A stretch of 64,000 bases of DNA from Streptomyces tsukubensis (GTDB lineage Bacteria > Actinomycetota > Actinomycetes > Streptomycetales > Streptomycetaceae), in contig NZ_CP045178.1 of assembly GCF_009296025.1 (NCBI RefSeq), positions 2,976,001-3,040,000 on the forward strand, in the 5' to 3' direction. Position 1 is the stretch's first letter; every line of letters begins with the position of its first letter. The notes beneath the pieces were generated by a model. That model had not been told where the DNA came from, made no database searches, and saw only the letters and a list, made by a program, of their open reading frames with translations. The translations under genes and the position numbers were made by a program. This document shows positions 35,144 through 43,589 of this stretch, piece after piece.

Positions 35144-36073
35144 GAGCGGCGGCCCCTCCGGCAGTACGTTGGGCGCCTCGCCGCCCCCGGCGGGCGGCGG
35201 TTTCAGCTCGTGCGCCTGGCCGCCGCCCAGCTCGTGCGCCGCGCCAAGGCCGTGTGCCGGGCCCAGCTCACGCGCCGGATCCAACCCGTGCGCCGACCCC
35301 AGGTCGTGTGCCGGGCCGAGCCCCCGCACGCCCGGCCTCACCTGGGGATTGAGCAGCGCCTGGTACGGGCCGACAGCCGCGGAGCCGAGTCTGCGCAGCG
35401 CCGCCCACATCGTCACCTGGTTCGCCGAGAGCACCGGGATTCTCAGCTCCGCCTCCAACTGCGGGATGACGTCGTACGTCGGCAGGTTGGTGCAGCTGAT
35501 GAAGAGCGCGTCGGCCACCCCGCGCACCGCGTGCCGCGCCATGTCGGCCACGTCCCGGTAGGGGACCTTCCAGATGTGCCGGGTGAGACCGAGGCAGGCG
35601 CGTCCCGTGACGGTCACGCCGGCCTCGGCCAGGTACTCCTCAAGGGACTGGGTCACCGAGTCGGTGTAGGGGGTGACCAGGGCGATCCGCCTGGCCCCCA
35701 GTTCTGTGAGTGCTTCGAGGGCTGCTCCTGATGTGGTGAGTGACGGGACCTCGCCCGCCGTCGACATGGCTTCACACATCGCTCTCTCGCCGGCGGTGCC
35801 GCCGACGAAACTGCCCGAAGTACAGGCGTACGCGAGGACTTCGGGTTCCGCAGCGCTGAGCGCGCGCACCGCGTGACCGAGGGTCTCGTGTTCACTGACC
35901 AGGCGTGCGAGGTCGAGGCTGACCTCGACGGGGACGTACGGCGTGCGGGTGAGGTGGAGCGACACCTCGTCGGGGACCCACCGCCACAGTTCGCGGTCCA
36001 GCGCGAAATCGAAGGGAGCGACGACACCGACACCGCGTTGCGGGTGTGGTCCGCCCAGAAAGGAGACGTCCAT
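35141..36073 (-). CDS. Maleate isomerase/EutA-like protein with both catalytic cysteines
   Basis: A 310-residue protein. The catalytic pair is complete: YACTSGSFVGG and LFISCTNLPTYDVI. Usual members are about 240-260 residues; this one has a 60-residue C-terminal tail of GLGPAH/DLGSAH-type repeats that is likely disordered. Reaction: cis-trans isomerisation or racemisation of a small dicarboxylate. In ectoine users the homologue EutA sits with the Ehu transporter, and the same neighbourhood is seen here. The stop codon lies in repeat element A, which may have changed the natural C-terminus. Confidence 0.78.
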   Translation of the reverse strand: MDVSFLGGPHPQRGVGVVAPFDFALDRELWRWVPDEVSLHLTRTPYVPVEVSLDLARLVSEHETLGHAVRALSAAEPEVLAYACTSGSFVGGTAGERAMCEAMSTAGEVPSLTTSGAALEALTELGARRIALVTPYTDSVTQSLEEYLAEAGVTVTGRACLGLTRHIWKVPYRDVADMARHAVRGVADALFISCTNLPTYDVIPQLEAELRIPVLSANQVTMWAALRRLGSAAVGPYQALLNPQVRPGVRGLGPAHDLGSAHGLDPARELGPAHGLGAAHELGGGQAHELKPPPAGGGEAPNVLPEGPPL

Positions 36074-36676
36074 GAGCAGGCCCCAAGTTCAATCGTGCTT
36101 GCAGAGGGCCGGCCAGCGGCCGGGGAAGAGCTGTCCGGGCCAATGAGATGCCCGGGGAACGAAGCCGGTGGATGGATGCCGGCGGAGGCCGGGACGTCGG
36201 GACTTGGGCAACCGCGCCTCGTGGGCCACGCCCGTCGGGAACGGGTCGTGGGCGCCGCGCGGGTCTGGCCGAGTGTGCTGCGTACAGGTGGTGCCGGATC
36301 GTACGACTTGCTGTGCGGGCCGCCCGTGGTCCGTCACACGGCCCTGACCGACCGTCACCTTTGGTGGCGGACCGCATACGGATCGTACGGGTGGATACCT
36401 GCGCCGTACCGGCGTTTGCCGATACTTTTGCTCAAGGGTGAGACCCCGGCGCTCATATGCGGAGCCCTGTTGACGACGGTAGGTTCGGGTGCCAGCGTGG
36501 TCAATCCGTACTGTCAATCCGTACTTGTCACACGGTTTCCCGCACAGGCCGCGAAGGCCGTCCCCCCTCGGAAGCGGGACAGGTCCTCGCAGGTCGTCCG
36601 GGTGCGCCCCACCCACCGCACACAACCGACCGATCACAAGAAAAGCGGACCCGGATTGCGAAACGGTTTCCCCTCG
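36074..36676. promoter_or_regulatory. Divergent control region between isomerase-like and dehydrogenase genes
   Basis: 600 bases with no supported gene. It has a perfect 13-base direct repeat GTCAATCCGTACT at 36500-36525 and a region with several CGTACGG-type hexamers at about 36370-36410. Both flanking genes start here, so it is a likely operator region, but the regulator is not in the window. Confidence 0.45.
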
Positions 36677-37624
36677 ATGTCCGAAGCCACCATCCTCGTG
36701 CTCGACGCAGAACCACCGCCCAGACTCGGCAGGTTGACCGGCAGGGCGAGGATCCTGCACGCCGACGAGCAGTCACTCGCGCGCCAGCTCCCCCTCGCCG
36801 ATGTGCTGCTCGTGTGGGACTTCCTCTCCGACGCGGTACGGGACGCCTGGCCCGGCGAGGGCCACAGGCCCGAGTGGGTGCACACCGCCAGTGCGGGGGT
36901 GGACCGGCTCATGTGTCCGGAACTCGCCGCCTCCGACACCGTGGTGACCAACGCGCGGGGCGTCTTCGACGTACCGATCGCGGAGTACGTGGCGACGCTG
37001 ATCCTGGCCTTCGCCAAGGATCTGCCCCGCACTTGGCGGTACCAGCGGGACAGACAGTGGCGCCACAGGGAGACCCGGAGGGTCACGGGGACCAAGGCGT
37101 GCGTGGTGGGCTCGGGGCCGATCGGGCACGCCATCGCGGCGACACTCAGGGCGCTCGGCATCACTACGGCGCTCGTCGGCCGATCGGCGCGCGCCGGGGT
37201 GCACGCCCCGGAGGACCTTGACCGGCTGCTGACGCGGGCGGACTGGGTGGTGGCCGCGGCGCCGTTGACCGACGCCACCCGGTCCATGTTCGACGCGCGG
37301 CGGTTCGGCGTCATGCAGCCGTCGGCGCACTTCGTGAACATCGGGCGTGGCGCGCTCGTGGTCGAGGAGGATCTCGTCCGCGCGCTGACCTCACGCTGGA
37401 TCGCGGGGGCCGCCCTCGACGTGTTCCAGCAGGAGCCGCTGGCGCCGGAGAGCGAGCTGTGGACCGTGCCGGACCTGCTGATCTCCCCGCACATGAGCGG
37501 CGACACGGTCGGCTGGCGGGACGAGTTGGGCGCGCAGTTCCTTGAGCTGTACGAACGGTGGGAATCCGGCCGTCCGTTGACGAACGTGGTCGACAAGCAT
37601 CGTGGCTACGTCCCTGGGCATTGA
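36677..37624 (+). CDS. D-isomer-specific 2-hydroxyacid dehydrogenase
   Basis: A 315-residue NAD-dependent enzyme. Nucleotide-binding motif VVGSGPIGHAIAATLRAL, catalytic Arg in VNIGRGALVVEEDL, Glu in FQQEPLAPES and the catalytic His in ISPHMSGDT are all seen. It would reduce or oxidise a 2-oxo/2-hydroxy acid. It is 205 bases before the amidase and transcribed with it. Start at ATG 36677 is chosen by homology of the N-terminus; no good ribosome binding site is visible and TTG 36656 is an alternative. Confidence 0.85.
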   Translation: MSEATILVLDAEPPPRLGRLTGRARILHADEQSLARQLPLADVLLVWDFLSDAVRDAWPGEGHRPEWVHTASAGVDRLMCPELAASDTVVTNARGVFDVPIAEYVATLILAFAKDLPRTWRYQRDRQWRHRETRRVTGTKACVVGSGPIGHAIAATLRALGITTALVGRSARAGVHAPEDLDRLLTRADWVVAAAPLTDATRSMFDARRFGVMQPSAHFVNIGRGALVVEEDLVRALTSRWIAGAALDVFQQEPLAPESELWTVPDLLISPHMSGDTVGWRDELGAQFLELYERWESGRPLTNVVDKHRGYVPGH

Positions 37625-37625
37625 T

Positions 37626-37668
37626 CCACACGACGGTGACCACACGACGGTGACCACACGACTGTGGC
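37626..37668. repeat. 14-nt tandem repeat between dehydrogenase and amidase genes
   Basis: Three units of CCACACGACGGTGA (third diverged). A related stretch follows at about 37770-37815. It occupies most of the intergenic space. Confidence 0.7.
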
Positions 37669-37829
37669 GACGAGGCCGGGGCGCCGGGGGCGGGGCCGAT
37701 GGTGCCGGGGCGATGGGGCCGCGGCGGTAGGCCCGCGAGCGCACGGCCGCGGGCCGTACGACCGCGGCCGCGTGACCACGGCTGTACGACCGCGACCACA
37801 CGACCGTGATCCACCACCAGGGAGTGCGG

Positions 37830-39251
37830 ATGGCAGAGCTGACGGGTACGACGGGGCTGGCGGCGCTGACCGCCGTGCAGCTGATCGAGGGGTACCGGAA
37901 GGGCGAGTTCACTCCGGTCGACGCGACACGGGCCGCGCTGGAGCGGATCGAGTCGACGGAAGCCTCGCTCAACGCGTTCGTACGGGTCGATGTGGAGGGA
38001 GCGGTCGCCGGGGCGGAGCAGTCGGCCGAGCGCTGGCGCCGCGGTGAGCCGGCGGGGCTGGTCGACGGCGTGCCCGTGACCGTGAAGGACATCCTCCTCC
38101 AGCGGGACGCGCCGACCCGGCGCGGTTCGCTGACGGTGCCGGCCCATGGCACGTGGGACGAGGACGCGCCCTCCGTGGCGCGGCTGCGGGAGCACGGCGC
38201 GGTCTTCCTCGGCAAGACGACCACGCCGGAGTTCGGCTGGAAGGGCGTCACGGACAGTCCGCTGAACGGCGTGACCCGCAATCCGTACGACTCCTCGCGG
38301 ACGGCGGGCGGTTCGAGCGGGGGCGGCGCGGCGGCGGTGGCGGTGGGCGCGGGGGCGCTCGCGCTGGGCACGGACGGCGGTGGCTCGATCCGCATCCCCG
38401 CCTCTTTCTGCGGGATCTTCGGCTTGAAACCGACGTACGGGCGGGTGCCGCTCTATCCGGCGAGCGCCTTCGGGACGCTGGCGCATGTGGGGCCGATGAC
38501 GCGGGACGCGGCGGACGCGGCGCTGATGATGGATGTGATCAGCGGCCCCGACCCGCGCGACTGGTCCGGGCTCGGCCCCGCGCCGGAGAGTTTCCGTCAG
38601 GGACTCGCGGACGGTGTGCGGGGGCTGCGCGTGGCCTACTCGCCGACGCTCGGCGGTCAGGTCGCGGTACGGCCCTCGGTGGCCTCCGCGGTACGTTCCG
38701 CCGTGCAGCGGCTCGCCGGTCTCGGGGCCTACGTCGAGGAGGCCGACCCCGACTTCACCGACCCGGTCAAGGCGTTCCACACCCTGTGGTTCAGCGGCGC
38801 GGCCCGGGTGACGGAGCATCTGAGCCCGGGGCGGCGGGCGCTGCTCGATCCGGGGCTGCGGGAGATCTGCGCGGAGGGCGCGAGGACCAGCGCGCTCGAC
38901 TATCTGGCCGCCGTGGACGTGCGCGCCGAACTGGGCAGGAGGATGGGGCGGTTCCACACCTCGTACGACCTGCTGGTGACGCCGACGCTGCCGCTGACGG
39001 CGTTCGAGGCGGGGGTCGAGGTCCCGGGGACCTCCGGTCACCGCCGCTGGACGGGGTGGACGCCCTTCACCTATCCGTTCAACCTCACGCAGCAGCCCGC
39101 GGCGACCGTGCCGTGCGGCGTCGACGCGGACGGGCTGCCGGTGGGGGTGCAGATCGTGGCGGCCCGCCACGCTGACGCGTTGGTACTGCGGGCCGCGCAC
39201 GCGCTGTTCGAGGCGGGGGTGGCGGATTCGGTTCCCGCGCCGATCGGGTAG
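37830..39251 (+). CDS. Amidase signature family hydrolase
   Basis: A 473-residue enzyme with the catalytic Ser-cisSer-Lys triad visible: GVPVTVKDIL (Lys), RTAGGSSGGGAAAVA (cis-Ser) and GTDGGGSIRIPA (nucleophile Ser). It hydrolyses an amide to acid and ammonia. GGGAG lies before ATG 37830. Together with the hydroxyacid dehydrogenase, isomerase-like proteins and Ehu-type transporter it suggests uptake and breakdown of an amide-containing compatible solute or N-heterocycle. Substrate is not predictable. Confidence 0.88.
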   Translation: MAELTGTTGLAALTAVQLIEGYRKGEFTPVDATRAALERIESTEASLNAFVRVDVEGAVAGAEQSAERWRRGEPAGLVDGVPVTVKDILLQRDAPTRRGSLTVPAHGTWDEDAPSVARLREHGAVFLGKTTTPEFGWKGVTDSPLNGVTRNPYDSSRTAGGSSGGGAAAVAVGAGALALGTDGGGSIRIPASFCGIFGLKPTYGRVPLYPASAFGTLAHVGPMTRDAADAALMMDVISGPDPRDWSGLGPAPESFRQGLADGVRGLRVAYSPTLGGQVAVRPSVASAVRSAVQRLAGLGAYVEEADPDFTDPVKAFHTLWFSGAARVTEHLSPGRRALLDPGLREICAEGARTSALDYLAAVDVRAELGRRMGRFHTSYDLLVTPTLPLTAFEAGVEVPGTSGHRRWTGWTPFTYPFNLTQQPAATVPCGVDADGLPVGVQIVAARHADALVLRAAHALFEAGVADSVPAPIG

Positions 39252-39270
39252 GGGCCGGTCGCTTTCGTAC

Positions 39271-39313
39271 GCGGTTGTGCGGTGGACGGGCGCCCCGTCC
39301 ACCGCACAACCGC
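39271..39313. terminator. Perfect 20-bp bidirectional terminator
   Basis: GCGGTTGTGCGGTGGACGGG (39271-39290) is followed after a 3-base loop by its exact complement (39294-39313), between the convergent amidase and DUF3830 genes. Confidence 0.9.
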
Positions 39314-39368
39314 TACAGCCACCGATCCACCGAGGAGCAGAGGGAGCAGCGGGACCAGGACCACACGA

Positions 39369-39875
39369 CTACTGCTCCCGCTTGAAGCTCAACGACTCCT
39401 CCAGCGCCCCCGCCCTCCACAGGTCCTGGCACGCGTCGGCCATCAGGTCGAGGCCGTCCACGACCTGGCCCCAGACGATGCCGGGGATCCAGCCGAGGTC
39501 GCCGTTGATCAGCAGGTTGTTGCGTTCGTAGAAGAGTGCGAGGTCCACCATCGTGGCTCCGGCCCGCACGTCGTTCCCCGTGGCGTTGTAGCCGTACGCC
39601 TGGCTCCCCAGCTGGGTTCCGTTGAAGGAGAAATAACAGAGGTCGCCCGGGATCGGGGTGACCGTCGGGTTCTCCATGGGTGGCTCTTGCGGGGCGAACG
39701 GCGGGAAGAGTGCGTAGATCTCGTTTCGCGCGTACTTGGCGTGGTAGACGTCGCCGGCGAGGGGCAGCGCGTTCCACACGGCCTCACAGGTGAGTGGCGC
39801 GCGGTCGTCGAGGAGCTTCGCGGTGCAGTGAACCCCGCGCTTTTCGAGTGAGATTCGCAGATATCGGTCGGCCAT
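39369..39875 (-). CDS. DUF3830 (cyclophilin-like) protein
   Basis: A 168-residue protein matching DUF3830, a family with cyclophilin-like beta-barrel fold: YLRISLEKRGVHCTAKLLDD, EAVWNALPLAGDVYHAKYAR, and PTVTPIPGDLCYF. No enzyme activity is known for the family. GGGGGG lies just before ATG 39875. It faces away from the amidase and is divergent from ehuB, with about 175 bases between, so it likely shares a control region with the transporter. Confidence 0.75.
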   Translation of the reverse strand: MADRYLRISLEKRGVHCTAKLLDDRAPLTCEAVWNALPLAGDVYHAKYARNEIYALFPPFAPQEPPMENPTVTPIPGDLCYFSFNGTQLGSQAYGYNATGNDVRAGATMVDLALFYERNNLLINGDLGWIPGIVWGQVVDGLDLMADACQDLWRAGALEESLSFKREQ

Positions 39876-40050
39876 ACCCCCCAATCTCCCCGGCCTCACG
39901 GGCTCTTATACCTAACAGAGACGGAAACGGGAACGTCTCCTTCCGGACACTGTTCCATCACAGGACTCGGTTCGGCCGATTAGTCGACGCGTATCGGGCA
40001 GGTGCGCCCCTTGACCCATGTACCGAGGTGTTCCCGGAGGTTGCGCATCC

Positions 40051-40950
40051 ATGACTGAGTTCCCGCATCTGTCCCGCAGAGGATTCCTCACCCGTACCGC
40101 CGCGGTGGGGGGCACCCTCGCCGTCTCCGGATTCCTCGCCGCGTGCAGCAAGACCGACAGCGGTACGGAGGGCAAGGGCGGCCTCGCCAAGCTGAAGAAG
40201 CAGGGCTTCGTCCGGGTGGCCTACGCCAACGAGGCGCCGTACGGCTACAAGGAGGGCGGCAAGCTCAAGGGTGAGGCCCCGACGTTGCACGCCGAGATCT
40301 TCAAGGCCCTCGGCGTCGACGAGCTGCGCCCCAGCTTCTCCGAGTGGGACGGCCTGATCCCCGGGCTCCAGGCCGGCAAGTACGACGTGATCAGCGCCGG
40401 TATGGCGATCACGCCCGAACGCTGCGCCAAGGCTCTCTTCTCCGAGCCGGAGTTCATCTCCCCCACCGCCATGATGGTCAAGAAGGGGAACCCGAAGAAC
40501 CTCACCGATCTGGCGTCGGCCAAGAAGGCCGGAGTGACCATCGGGATCATGTCCGGCGCCGTGGAGAAGAGTTACGCCGAGGGTGCCGGGATAGCCGGGG
40601 ACAAGATCAAGACCCTTCAGAAGCCGCAGGACGGCGCCGACGCGGTCAAGGGGGGCCGGATCGACGCGTTCGTACTGACCGGTATCTCGCTGCGCTGGCT
40701 CGCCAAGACCAACAGCGGCCTCGAAGTCACGGAGCCCTTCGTGCCCGCACTCGACGGGGAGAAGCAGTACAGCCCCGGCGGCGCCGTCTTCCGCAAGGGA
40801 AGCGAGGAGGTCAGGGACGCCTTCAACAGGGAACTCAAGAAGATCACGTCGGACCGGGCGCACTACGTGGAGCTGCTGAAGCCGTACGGTTTCGGGGACT
40901 CCGAGGTGCCGCCCGCCTCCCTCAAGACCTCCGCACTCTGCAAGGGCTGA
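40051..40950 (+). CDS. ehuB: Amino-acid/ectoine ABC transporter substrate-binding lipoprotein
   Basis: A 299-residue family 3 binding protein. It begins with a twin-Arg motif LSRRGFL and lipobox FLAAC, then the binding fold FVRVAYANEAPYGYKEGG and YDVISAGMAITPERC. EhuB-like aromatic and Asp residues that would cage a cyclic or zwitterionic ligand are plausible (FSEWDGLIPGLQ). It captures ligand outside the membrane for EhuC/D/A. GGAGG sits 10 bases upstream of ATG 40051. The ehu name rests on resemblance and neighbourhood; a polar amino-acid substrate is the alternative. Confidence 0.75.
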   Translation: MTEFPHLSRRGFLTRTAAVGGTLAVSGFLAACSKTDSGTEGKGGLAKLKKQGFVRVAYANEAPYGYKEGGKLKGEAPTLHAEIFKALGVDELRPSFSEWDGLIPGLQAGKYDVISAGMAITPERCAKALFSEPEFISPTAMMVKKGNPKNLTDLASAKKAGVTIGIMSGAVEKSYAEGAGIAGDKIKTLQKPQDGADAVKGGRIDAFVLTGISLRWLAKTNSGLEVTEPFVPALDGEKQYSPGGAVFRKGSEEVRDAFNRELKKITSDRAHYVELLKPYGFGDSEVPPASLKTSALCKG

Positions 40951-40965
40951 CGAGGAAACCGGCAC

Positions 40966-41697
40966 ATGGGTGACTTCTTCTCCCTCTTCTTCGACAACCT
41001 GCCGCAGGTCGGCTCAGGTCTGTGGGTGACGGTCCAGGCGACACTGCTCGGTTCGCTCGTCGCCCTCGCCCTGTCGTTCGTGTTCGGCCTGATGGCCAAT
41101 ACACGGCCGGTGCTGGTCCGTGGCGTGTCCCGGGTGATCGTGGAGTTCTTCCGCGGCACCTCGCTGTACGTCCAGTTGTTCTGGCTGTACTACGCCCTGC
41201 CCCTGCTCACGGGATACCAGCTCTCGCCGGTCTTCTGCGGTGTGGTGGCCTTCGGCCTCAACTACGGTGCCTACGGATCCGAAGTGGTGCGCGGAGCACT
41301 CAACGCCGTGCCGAGAGCACAGTACGAGGCGGCCGTCGCCCTGAACATGACCCCCTTCCAGCGGATGCGCCGGGTGATCCTGCCGCAGGCGTGGGTCCAG
41401 ATGATCCCGCCCTTCACCAACCTCCTGATCCAGCTCCTGAAGGCCACCCCGCTGCTCTGGCTGATCTCGGCGACCGACCTGACCACCGTGATCCAGCAGA
41501 TGCGCGACCGTACGGGCGCCTCCGTAGCGGCCTATCTGACGCTGCTCGTCCTCTACTTCGTCCTCGCCTACGCGCTGACGCTGTGCATGAACGCGCTGGA
41601 GCGTGCGGCCAAGACCCGGATCGGACAGCGGGAGAGCGCGAAGGGGCTCTTCCGCACGCGTAGCAGCGCGGAACGGCTCCCCGGAGGTGTCCGATGA
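40966..41697 (+). CDS. ehuC: Amino-acid/ectoine ABC transporter permease
   Basis: A 243-residue His/Glu/Gln/Arg/opine-family permease. EAA loop EAAVALNMTPFQRMRRVILPQ and the RGTSLYVQLFWLYYALP segment are typical. GAGGAA precedes ATG 40966. Its stop overlaps the start of the next permease (ATGA). Membrane component with EhuD. Confidence 0.8.
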   Translation: MGDFFSLFFDNLPQVGSGLWVTVQATLLGSLVALALSFVFGLMANTRPVLVRGVSRVIVEFFRGTSLYVQLFWLYYALPLLTGYQLSPVFCGVVAFGLNYGAYGSEVVRGALNAVPRAQYEAAVALNMTPFQRMRRVILPQAWVQMIPPFTNLLIQLLKATPLLWLISATDLTTVIQQMRDRTGASVAAYLTLLVLYFVLAYALTLCMNALERAAKTRIGQRESAKGLFRTRSSAERLPGGVR

Positions 41698-42338
41698 ATT
41701 ACGAATGGGACTGGGGAGCGGTCCAGGACTCACTGCCGCTGCTGCTCGACGGGTTCAGGACGACGCTGCTCGCCACGGTGCTCGGCATCCTGGTGGCGGC
41801 CGTACTCGGCCTGATCGCCGCGATGGCGGGCCGGGCGCCCACCCGCTGGGTCAGTGTGCCGGTGCGTGCGCTCATGGAGTTCATCCGCTCCACCCCGCTG
41901 CTGGTGCAGCTGGCGGGCGCCTACGCCGTCTTCAACACCGTCGACCCGCTGACCATCGGCATCACCGTGCTGGGCATCCACTACGCGTCGTATCTGTCCG
42001 AGGTGTACCGCGCCGGTATCGACGGGGTGCCGAAGGGCCAGTGGGAGGCGTGCCGCGCGCTGTCGCTGTCACCGCGCCGCACCTGGCAGGCCGTGATCCT
42101 GCCGCAGGCGGTCCGCAATGTGCTGCCCGCGCTGGGCAACTACGCGATCGCCATGTTCAAGGAGACCCCGTTCCTGGCCGTGATCACGGTCATGGAGATG
42201 GTCGCCGAGGCCCGCCAGTTCGGCGCGGAGCACTTCGCCTACGCCGAGACCTTCACCCTCGCGGGCCTGATCTTCCTGGTGGCGAGCTACCCGACGTCGC
42301 TGCTGATGAGAAAACTGGAGAAGCGCCTTGGCCACTGA
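41694..42338 (+). CDS. ehuD: Amino-acid/ectoine ABC transporter permease
   Basis: A 214-residue permease with STPLLVQLAGAY and EAA loop EACRALSLSPRRTWQAVILPQ. ATG overlaps the ehuC stop by 4 bases and its own end overlaps the ATPase start by 11 bases, so the operon is tightly coupled. Confidence 0.8.
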   Translation: MNYEWDWGAVQDSLPLLLDGFRTTLLATVLGILVAAVLGLIAAMAGRAPTRWVSVPVRALMEFIRSTPLLVQLAGAYAVFNTVDPLTIGITVLGIHYASYLSEVYRAGIDGVPKGQWEACRALSLSPRRTWQAVILPQAVRNVLPALGNYAIAMFKETPFLAVITVMEMVAEARQFGAEHFAYAETFTLAGLIFLVASYPTSLLMRKLEKRLGH

Positions 42339-43170
42339 CCCCGTGAACCCCCTGGAGAAGCAGGCGCCGCAGGACGGCCCCGCCGCTTCGGCCGAGACAG
42401 CGCCGGGCCACCTGGTCGAGTTCGACCAGGTGGTCAAGCGGTACGGCGACCATGTGGTCCTCGACAACCTGGACTTCACCGTCGAGCGAGGCCAGCACGT
42501 CACCCTGATCGGCCCCTCGGGCTCCGGCAAGACCACGATCCTGCGGCTGCTGATGACCCTGGAGCGCGTCAGCGACGGGGTCATCAGGGTCGGTGGCGAG
42601 CCGTTCTCCCACGTGCTGGGTGCGGACGGCAAGCTCAAACCGGCCGGTGAGAAGCATCAGCGCCAGATCCGCAAGAAGATCGGCATGGTCTTCCAGCAGT
42701 TCAACCTCTTCCCGAACATGAACGTCCTCCAGAACATCACCGAGGCGCCCGTCAACGTCCTCGGCGTCGACCGCGCCGAGGCCGAGGAGCGGGCCAGGGA
42801 ACTGCTTGAGCTGGTGGGCCTGCGTGAGAAGGTGACCGCGCACCCCACCCAGCTCTCCGGCGGTCAGCAGCAGCGGGTGGCCATCGCGCGGGCCCTCGCG
42901 ATGCGCCCCGAGATCCTGCTGCTCGACGAGGTCACCTCGGCGCTCGACCCGGAGCTGGTGGCGGGCGTGCTCGACGTGTTGCGGAACATCGCGCACACCA
43001 CGGACATCACCATGCTCTGTGTCACGCACGAGATGAGCTTCGCCAGGGACATCTCGGACACGGTGCTGATGTTCGACGCGGGCCGGGTCGTCGAGTCCGG
43101 TTCCCCCGAGCAGATCTTCACCGAGCCCGCGCACGAGCGGACCCGCGGGTTCCTGAGCGCGGTGCTCTGA
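42328..43170 (+). CDS. ehuA: Amino-acid/ectoine ABC transporter ATPase
   Basis: A 280-residue ATPase: Walker A GPSGSGKTTI, Q-loop VFQQFNLFP, signature LSGGQQQRVAIARAL, Walker B LLLDEVTSALD and H-loop VTHEMSF. A 30-residue N-terminal extension precedes the usual start. TTG 42328 (GGAG at 42318-42321 upstream) is the most likely start. It energises the EhuBCD importer. Confidence 0.85.
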   Translation: MATDPVNPLEKQAPQDGPAASAETAPGHLVEFDQVVKRYGDHVVLDNLDFTVERGQHVTLIGPSGSGKTTILRLLMTLERVSDGVIRVGGEPFSHVLGADGKLKPAGEKHQRQIRKKIGMVFQQFNLFPNMNVLQNITEAPVNVLGVDRAEAEERARELLELVGLREKVTAHPTQLSGGQQQRVAIARALAMRPEILLLDEVTSALDPELVAGVLDVLRNIAHTTDITMLCVTHEMSFARDISDTVLMFDAGRVVESGSPEQIFTEPAHERTRGFLSAVL

Positions 43171-43223
43171 GGCCGGACCGGCTTCCTTCCGGCTCCGGAC
43201 CGGGGCCGGAAGGGGGCTGGCGC

Positions 43224-43255
43224 GGGCGGTGGACGGGGAGCGCGGTCCACCGCCC
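43224..43255 (+). terminator. Terminator hairpin after ehuA
   Basis: 11-bp perfect stem GGGCGGTGGAC / GTCCACCGCCC with a 10-base loop, 54 bases past the ehuA stop. Confidence 0.7.
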
Positions 43256-43312
43256 CGGACGGCAGTGGTCGTGAGCACTCCTGAGCATTGGGTATGATTT
43301 ACACGTCAGCAC

Positions 43313-43386
43313 GCGCCGCTAGCTCAGTTGGTTAGAGCAGCTGACTCTTAATCAGCGGGTCCGGGGTTCGAGTCCCTGGCGGCGCA
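43313..43386 (+). tRNA. tRNA-Lys(CTT), copy 2
   Basis: Same 74-nt sequence as the copy at 28677, anticodon CTT, no encoded CCA. A likely -10 box TATGAT lies at about 43293-43298. Confidence 0.95.
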
Positions 43387-43406
43387 CCGCGAAGTAGTAG
43401 CTGACC

Positions 43407-43434
43407 TGGGCGTTCTCGTTTACGAGAACGCCCA
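43407..43434 (+). terminator. tRNA terminator
   Basis: TGGGCGTTCTCG pairs with CGAGAACGCCCA around TTTA, 20 bases after the tRNA. Confidence 0.8.
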
Positions 43435-43589
43435 TTCGCGTATCCGGCCGTGTCCGGCGCGGGGCACACGCACAGCGGGAAGCGCGCTCCCGCCGTGCGT
43501 CCGCGTCCGCGCCGGTTCGACGGGCCCGGTGGGGGCTGCTCAGAGTCGGCTGAGACCGCCCCCAGGACCGCTCGGACCGATCAGACCAC

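Noticed and set aside
36089..36760. Leftward 223-residue frame in the divergent control region
   Set aside because: Composition is that of an antisense shadow and no family motifs are seen.
40051..43170. Complete ectoine utilisation locus
   Set aside because: Transporter and EutA-like proteins are present, but threonine-dehydratase-like, cyclodeaminase-like, M24-peptidase-like and deacylase genes (eutB-E) are absent.
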